Below are positions 4,810-8,085 of a DNA stretch of 8,085 nt, piece after piece. Position 1 is the stretch's first letter. Every line of letters begins with the position of its first letter. The DNA lies in assembly GCA_018896835.1 (NCBI GenBank), contig JAHILS010000048.1, positions 1-8,085 on the forward strand, in the 5' to 3' direction. The translations under genes and the position numbers were made by a program. The DNA is from Patescibacteria group bacterium (GTDB lineage Bacteria; Patescibacteriota; Patescibacteriia; UBA9934). Under the pieces are notes generated by a model. That model was given only the letters and a program-made list of their open reading frames with translations. It did not search any database and was not told where the DNA came from.

Positions 4810-5693
4810 AACTCAGGCCATGTCAGAAGTACAGACTCATTCGAGAGTTAAAACGAAACATTGAAATCCTCTGTGTGGTTGCTGATGTCTCAAGAAGTGG
4901 ATATTACAAGTGGTTAGCGCGTGCAGATGAGCCTCAGAAAGACTATGAAGACTATTTACTTGTTAAAAAAGTATTTGAGAAAGGAAAGTCTAAGTTAGGA
5001 TGGCGTACTGTAAAAATGAAGCTTTTGTCAGATTACGGGGTCATAATGAACCACAAGAAGATCCAGCGTGTCATGAAGAAGTATGGCTTGCAAGCAAAGA
5101 TTCGACGAGTGAATCCGTACCGAATGGCCATGAAGAAGTCTCTTGAACACCGTACCTTTGAGAATCTTCTAAATCGACAGTTTACACAAGACAAGCCACT
5201 GAACGTATTTTGCACTGACATCACTTATTTGCCTTACAACCACAAAATGGCATACCTCTCAGTCGTCAAAGATATTGCCACAGGTGAGGTCATGAGTTGG
5301 AATCTGTCCCAACATATTGATATGAACATCGTTATGCAAACAATTGAACGCATGAAGGCTCACCCACTTTTTACTACAGCATCATTAACAGATATTCTTA
5401 TACATTCTGACCAAGGAGTGCACTACACCCATCCAGACTATATACGGGCTATTCAAGAACTCGGCATGAGGCAATCCATGTCTCGTAAAGGTAACTGCAT
5501 TGACAACGCACCTATTGAATCTTTTTTCGGCCACCTTAAAGACGATATGGACTACAAAAACTGCAAAACATTCAATGAACTTTATTCACGAACAGAGCAA
5601 CACATGAGATACTATAATTATGAACGTCCTCAATGGAATCTAAAAAAGATGACCCCTGTTGGTTACAGGAATCATCTTTTGACCGCCGCCTAG
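4779..5693 (+). CDS. IS3-family transposase OrfB (DDE catalytic part, -1 frame of orfA)
   Basis: This is the retroviral-integrase-like catalytic half of the transposase. The coordinates give the part read after the -1 shift; the conserved region begins KYRLIRELKRNIEILC near 4827 and continues SRSGYYKW. Translation from GTG 4875 would miss that region. Counting from that GTG, an HTH_21-type region (KLGWRTVKMKL...IQRVMKKYGL) spans about residues 40-72. The triad is Asp115 (CTDITYL), Asp179 (HSDQGVHY) and Glu215 (NAPIESFFGHLK), with exactly 35 residues between the second Asp and the Glu, the DD(35)E hallmark. The C-terminus EQHMRYYNYERPQWNLKKMT is the usual IS3 ending. Length and motifs are intact, so it is likely functional. 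Confidence 0.9.
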   Translation, partial: SQTPGQAKGVKLRPCQKYRLIRELKRNIEILCVVADVSRSGYYKWLARADEPQKDYEDYLLVKKVFEKGKSKLGWRTVKMKLLSDYGVIMNHKKIQRVMKKYGLQAKIRRVNPYRMAMKKSLEHRTFENLLNRQFTQDKPLNVFCTDITYLPYNHKMAYLSVVKDIATGEVMSWNLSQHIDMNIVMQTIERMKAHPLFTTASLTDILIHSDQGVHYTHPDYIRAIQELGMRQSMSRKGNCIDNAPIESFFGHLKDDMDYKNCKTFNELYSRTEQHMRYYNYERPQWNLKKMTPVGYRNHLLTAA

Positions 5694-5772
5694 GTGTTTT
5701 CTTTCGTGTCCACTAAACGGGGTACGGTTCATTCGAAGGGGATTTTTTCAACGATCGGGTTGTTCATGACTG

Positions 5773-5778
5773 CTCCTT
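5773..5778 (-). promoter_or_regulatory. Ribosome binding site of orphan gene 3
   Basis: AAGGAG on the minus strand, five bases before the ATG at 5767. This supports the reconstructed start of the IS-interrupted gene. Confidence 0.7.
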
Positions 5779-5883
5779 GTCGCACACGGCGACGCTTGGG
5801 TTTGCTTGAGGATAAGGGACACCGAACTGCTGAAAAATTAGCCCAATAAGTGAAAAATGTTAAATTGAATCCAAGCTAAGATC

Positions 5884-5915
5884 TATCCACAACCGAGATC
5901 GGATCTCTATCCACA
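5884..5915. repeat. TATCCACA palindrome, copy 4 (rearranged left arm)
   Basis: GAGATC (5895-5900), G, GATCTCTATCCACA (5902-5915). The left arm is shortened. In its place lies a second direct TATCCACA (5884-5891), so both half-sites point the same way, 24 bases apart. The right arm runs into the 39-base boundary repeat. It lies about 128 bases upstream of the reconstructed start of orphan gene 3. Confidence 0.75.
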
Positions 5916-5940
5916 GGCTAAGTTCAAGTTCGCTGAATCC
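5902..5940 (+). repeat. 39-base boundary repeat, right copy
   Basis: Inverted partner of 2766-2804 (36/39 identical; differences are three transitions). It marks the right edge of the accessory block, 90 bases before the ATG of the SpoU gene. Confidence 0.8.
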
Positions 5941-6005
5941 TTGGTCTCCTTGTCCTGATCTGCCTAATAGGTTTCCGTTATTTGCTGTCGTGACTTTCCC
6001 CTTTG

Positions 6006-6023
6006 TCCTTTTCCCTTTATACT
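6006..6023 (+). promoter_or_regulatory. Promoter of the SpoU gene, probably leaderless
   Basis: TATACT at 6018-6023 ends six bases before the ATG at 6030, so the transcript would start at or within a base or two of the start codon. A good -35 is not seen. The preceding TCCTTTTCCC (6006-6015) is identical to the bases in front of TATACT in the RlmD/TrmA promoter. Confidence 0.6.
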
Positions 6024-6029
6024 GTTTTT

Positions 6030-6461
6030 ATGATCGTCATCGCTCACAACATTCGTAGTTTGCACAATATTGGCTCGATTTTTCGAAATGCGGCCGCGTT
6101 TGGCGTTGAAAAATTATATTTAACCGGTTTTACTGCCGTGCCACCTCGCAAGGAAATCGCCAAGGTGGCATTGGGCGCACAAGACTTGGTTGCTTGGGAG
6201 CAGGGAAGTATTGAGTTAGTAATCTCGAGTCTTAAAGATCAGAGCTACAAAGTTATTGGACTGGAGACTGGAAAGGATGCAAAAGATATTGCTAGTGTTA
6301 AAGAATCAAAAATCGCGCTCGTGCTTGGAAATGAAGTTGAGGGAATTGACGCAGAAACCCTGGGAATGCTCGACTCCATCGTAGAAATCCCTATGAACAA
6401 AAAACGCTCACTCAATGTCTCAGTTGCCAGCGGTGTCGCGATGTACGTCCTAACTTCCTGA
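6030..6461 (+). CDS. SpoU/TrmH-family RNA 2'-O-methyltransferase
   Basis: A 143-residue SPOUT-fold enzyme that transfers methyl from SAM to the ribose 2'-OH of rRNA or tRNA. The three family motifs are present in order: motif 1 HNIRSLHNIGSIFRNA (6-21, with the catalytic-type Arg9 and Asn13), motif 2 IALVLGNEVEGID (95-107) and motif 3 VEIPMNKKRSLNVSVASGVAMYVL-type ending (118-141), where the SAM-binding knot forms. It is the catalytic domain alone, without the N-terminal L30e-like substrate-binding domain of RlmB, which leaves the target open. The frame is open further upstream (to 6003), but the -10 box lies in that stretch and homology starts at MIVIAHN, so ATG 6030 is preferred. It is first in a string with the glycosyltransferase, 13 bases downstream, and DUF389. 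Confidence 0.9.
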   Translation: MIVIAHNIRSLHNIGSIFRNAAAFGVEKLYLTGFTAVPPRKEIAKVALGAQDLVAWEQGSIELVISSLKDQSYKVIGLETGKDAKDIASVKESKIALVLGNEVEGIDAETLGMLDSIVEIPMNKKRSLNVSVASGVAMYVLTS

Positions 6462-6474
6462 ACCTTTTCCGTCT

Positions 6475-7206
6475 ATGCATCCATTTTCAGTAATCATCAT
6501 TACCAAAAACGAAGAAGGGAATTTACCTGTTCTTTTGGCGTCAATTAAGAAACAGACGGTTCAACCAGCGGAAGTGATTGTGTCTGATGCACAATCGACC
6601 GATAAGACTCGAAAGATTGCAAAGGATTTTGGTGCACGAATCGTTGACGGCGGTTTACCATCCAAAGGGCGAAATGCTGGGGCGGTTGTGGCTAAGACAG
6701 AATATTTACTTTTTCTTGATGCCGACGTTGAGCTAAAAGATTCAGAATTTTTCCAAAAAGCCTGGGAAAATTTTCATGGTCAAGAATTTGATCTTGCCAC
6801 TGTTGACGTTGATCCAAAGAGTGAGCACTGGTGGGATAAGTTTTCTCATAAATTCTACAATCGTTATGTTCGTCTTTGGGGAGCGCAGCATCCGCATACG
6901 CCAGGATTTTGCATTTTTTCAAAGAGCGCATTACACAAAAAGATGGGCGGGTTTGATGAGCAGATTGTTTTTTGTGAAGACCATGAATATGCTCACCGGG
7001 CAGTTAAAAAACATGGAGCAAAGTTTGGATTTTTAAAAAAGGAAATTGCGGTCCCGGTATCAGTTCGTAGAATGGAACGTGACGGGCGTGCAACGATCGC
7101 GGTAAAATACTTTTTAGGAGAAATGCACTTTCTCTTTCTTGGCCCGATAAGAAACGAAAAATTTAAATACACATTCGGCTATGAACAACACAAACACAAG
7201 AAATAA
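6475..7206 (+). CDS. Family 2 glycosyltransferase
   Basis: A 243-residue inverting GT-A glycosyltransferase, soluble or membrane-peripheral, expected to transfer a sugar from a nucleotide sugar during cell-surface glycan or glycolipid synthesis. The N-terminal Rossmann-like start is FSVIIITKNEEGNL (4-17), followed by VIVSDAQSTDKT (35-44) and the metal-binding LFLDADVEL with Asp82-Ala-Asp84. GTs of this family have an acidic acceptor-site motif, here GGFDEQIVFCEDHEYAHRA (158-176, Glu168-Asp169). No membrane helix is convincing, although MHFLFLGPI near 217-225 is hydrophobic. There is no Shine-Dalgarno before ATG 6475; translation may depend on the upstream gene. Its last 26 bases overlap the DUF389 gene. 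Donor and acceptor cannot be told. Confidence 0.88.
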   Translation: MHPFSVIIITKNEEGNLPVLLASIKKQTVQPAEVIVSDAQSTDKTRKIAKDFGARIVDGGLPSKGRNAGAVVAKTEYLLFLDADVELKDSEFFQKAWENFHGQEFDLATVDVDPKSEHWWDKFSHKFYNRYVRLWGAQHPHTPGFCIFSKSALHKKMGGFDEQIVFCEDHEYAHRAVKKHGAKFGFLKKEIAVPVSVRRMERDGRATIAVKYFLGEMHFLFLGPIRNEKFKYTFGYEQHKHKK

Positions 7207-7870
7207 ACTTTTTGATCCAAGCGTTGTTAAACATGCAGAAGTGCTTGGGAAGCTTGTTGAAGAAAGCTCGCCTCGAAGAATCTTTCTGCTACTCATATTT
7301 ATCTCCAGCGTAATTGCAACTTTTGGATTGCTTCACGATAGTGCCTCGGTAGTAATCGGCGCCATGCTCGTGGCACCACTCTTGTGGCCAATTCTCGGCC
7401 TTAGTATGGGGATCTTACTTTTTGATGTTCGAATGGCCAGGATGTCAATACTGAGCATCTTTTTAGCAATTACAATTGCGGTTGGAACAGCTATGGTCAT
7501 CACATTTTTCTACGTACCTCTTGGGGCATCGCGTGAGATTTTGCAAGTAACAACAGTTGGATTCATGTTTCCAGTAGCTATCGCTGCTGGAGCGGCTGCC
7601 GCGTTTGCTGTTTGCTATGAGAGCGTAAAAGAGATTGTAACTGGAATTGCAATTTCGGTCGCATTACTTCCACCTCTTGTCACAATCGGGATCGGCCTTG
7701 GAGCAACTGATTGGAATTTGATGGAACTGGCAATAAAATTATTTGGGATAAACTTAGCAGGAATAATTGGAGTTTCCATGATAATCTTCGCCTTGCTTAG
7801 GTTTAGAGATCATAAAAGAGCGCTTGAGGTTGATGTTAAAAAAGAAGAAAAGATTCTAGAAATGAAATAA
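7181..7870 (+). CDS. DUF389 family membrane protein
   Basis: A 229-residue integral membrane protein. The DUF389 signature is clear: LLHDSASVVIGAMLVAPLLW (50-69) followed by PILGLSMGILLFD. About six membrane segments are visible: near residues 34-50, 55-76, 88-112, 120-146, 152-174 and 186-208. A charged C-terminal tail (RFRDHKRALEVDVKKEEKILEMK) follows. Family function is not established; a transport role is often suspected. ATG 7181 gives a 26-base overlap with the glycosyltransferase in another frame and has no Shine-Dalgarno, so translational coupling is plausible. No other in-frame ATG occurs before the first membrane helix. It is the last gene of the string; a strong terminator follows within five bases. 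Confidence 0.88.
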   Translation: MNNTNTRNKLFDPSVVKHAEVLGKLVEESSPRRIFLLLIFISSVIATFGLLHDSASVVIGAMLVAPLLWPILGLSMGILLFDVRMARMSILSIFLAITIAVGTAMVITFFYVPLGASREILQVTTVGFMFPVAIAAGAAAAFAVCYESVKEIVTGIAISVALLPPLVTIGIGLGATDWNLMELAIKLFGINLAGIIGVSMIIFALLRFRDHKRALEVDVKKEEKILEMK

Positions 7871-7874
7871 TTTC

Positions 7875-7901
7875 CCACCCGCACTTGGCGGGTGGTTTTT
7901 T
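7875..7901 (+). terminator. Rho-independent terminator after DUF389
   Basis: Perfect 8-base stem CCACCCGC/GCGGGTGG (7875-7882 with 7888-7895), loop ACTTG, then six T. It ends the SpoU-GT2-DUF389 transcription unit. Confidence 0.92.
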
Positions 7902-7935
7902 ATTTGCAATAGCAATCGATGTGCGCTGTTATTTA

Positions 7936-7966
7936 TGATATACTTTTCTTGTAATTCGTAAGGAGG
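7936..7966 (+). promoter_or_regulatory. Extended -10 promoter and ribosome binding site of the CorA-like gene
   Basis: TGATATACT (7936-7944) is an extended -10 (TGN before TATACT); no good -35 is visible at 17 bases. AAGGAGG at 7960-7966 is a near-perfect Shine-Dalgarno four bases before the ATG. This gene thus has a normal leader of about 20 bases, unlike the two methyltransferase genes. Confidence 0.7.
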
Positions 7967-7970
7967 AAAC

Positions 7971-8085
7971 ATGGCTTACAAAAAAATCAAAGGTAAAACT
8001 TTAACTTGGTATCATGTATCAAAATATACGGAAGCTGATTTAGAGTTTTTACAAAAGAATTTTAAATTTCATCAACTAGATTTTG
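7971..8085 (+). CDS. CorA-like Mg2+/divalent cation transporter, N-terminal fragment
   Basis: Only the first 38 codons are inside the window and the frame runs off the right edge. The start ATG is set by the AAGGAGG just upstream. The visible sequence MAYKKIKGKTLTWYHVSKYT and then EADLEFLQKNFKFHQLDF has the pattern of the cytoplasmic N-terminus of CorA-family transporters: a Trp followed by a short acidic helix with two hydrophobic positions, and an H-x-L-D motif usually continuing into an acidic, cysteine- or aspartate-containing turn. CorA forms a pentameric inner-membrane channel for Mg2+ or Co2+. The membrane part with its GMN signature lies outside the window, so the call rests on the N-terminus alone. 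Confidence 0.65.
   Translation, partial: MAYKKIKGKTLTWYHVSKYTEADLEFLQKNFKFHQLDF

Larger units (their letters stand above)
4321..5731 (+). mobile_element. Complete IS3-family insertion sequence (1411 bp)
   Basis: Terminal inverted repeats at 4321-4344 and 5708-5731 match at 20 of 24 positions (TGAACCGTACCCC, five variable bases, GTGGAC) and start with the TG typical of IS3 elements. A 4-base target duplication TTCG flanks it (4317-4320 and 5732-5735). Inside are orfA, a slippery heptamer and orfB in the -1 frame with a DD(35)E catalytic triad. All parts are intact, so the element looks recently active. It is inserted in orphan gene 3, on the strand opposite to it. Its own base composition is AT-leaning, unlike its target. 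Confidence 0.95.
4059..5767 (-). pseudogene. GC-rich orphan gene 3, interrupted by an IS3-family insertion
   Basis: The gene is in two pieces: 5767-5732 and 4320-4059 on the minus strand, separated by the IS at 4321-5731. Deleting the IS and one copy of the TTCG duplication joins ATG AAC AAC CCG ATC to the rest in one frame. This gives 97 residues that begin MNNPIVEKIPFESGECFVPQ and end HDELHYQILARRRS. AAGGAG lies five bases before the ATG. The product is small, with a hydrophobic centre (RIGTYAGTLAVHLIAGINR), and I recognise no family. Its composition is GC-rich like orphan genes 1 and 2, and it has the same downstream hairpin and upstream palindrome. As it stands only 12 native codons precede the IS. 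The distal piece could be translated only from an internal start, so it is probably inactive. Confidence 0.75.

Noticed and set aside
1359..5915. Chromosomal or plasmid replication origin based on DnaA-like boxes
   Set aside because: The boxes are spread over 4.5 kb rather than clustered, most have C instead of T at the first position, and there is no adjacent AT-rich unwinding region, dnaA, dnaN or rep gene.
1359..5915. CRISPR array
   Set aside because: The repeat copies are one to two kilobases apart with genes between them, not separated by short uniform spacers, and no cas genes are seen.
701..5940. Classical integron with attC sites
   Set aside because: The palindromes lack the GTTRRRY/RYYYAAC core sites, and no tyrosine integrase is present in the window.
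6003..6029. Upstream start for the SpoU gene
   Set aside because: The extra nine codons cover the -10 box and the family motif begins right at MIVIAHN.

Overview
The window looks like a piece of a bacterial chromosome from a small-genome lineage. I lean towards Patescibacteria/CPR. This is an inference from the AT-leaning housekeeping genes, promoters that place the transcript start at or within a few bases of the ATG (leaderless mRNAs), the compact SpoU/GT2/DUF389/CorA gene string, and intergenic spaces packed with short GC-rich palindromes. No rRNA, tRNA or CRISPR array is visible, so the assignment cannot be firmer.

Layout. 1-520 (+): C-terminal part of a CPA2-type cation/proton antiporter. 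521-1545: a repeat-rich gap holding one GC-rich orphan gene (766-1125, -). 1546-2688 (-): a TRAM-less RlmD/TrmA-type RNA uracil-5 methyltransferase with its Fe-S cysteines and a strong promoter (TTGTCA-17-TATACT) only about 10 bases from the ATG. 2689-6029: a 3.3 kb accessory block between two divergently transcribed housekeeping genes. It holds a second GC-rich orphan gene (2883-3413, -) and a third (97 codons, -) that is split by a complete IS3-family element (4321-5731). 6030-7870 (+): a tight string of SpoU methyltransferase, family 2 glycosyltransferase and DUF389 membrane protein, closed by a textbook terminator. 7971 to the end (+): the start of a CorA-like divalent cation transporter.

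The most interesting part is the accessory material. The three orphan genes are all on the minus strand and GC-rich compared with their neighbours. Each has a GC hairpin 29-37 bases after its stop, and each hairpin is followed by the same short tail (TCNYGCTT on the coding strand). Upstream of each lies a copy of a palindrome built from TGTGGATAGAGATC and GATCTCTATCCACA. Two of the three have good Shine-Dalgarno sites, unlike RlmD, SpoU or the glycosyltransferase. The whole 2766-5940 block is bracketed by 39-base inverted repeats (36/39 identical) that carry this palindrome arm. Recognisable similarity continues outwards towards the promoters of the two flanking methyltransferase genes. I read this as a family of mobile or imported single-gene cassettes of unknown function. 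That is a hypothesis: no recombinase is in the window apart from the IS3 transposase, which inserted later into one of the cassettes.

Removing the IS and one copy of its 4-base target duplication (TTCG) restores one uninterrupted reading frame with a good ribosome binding site, so the third orphan gene was intact until that event.
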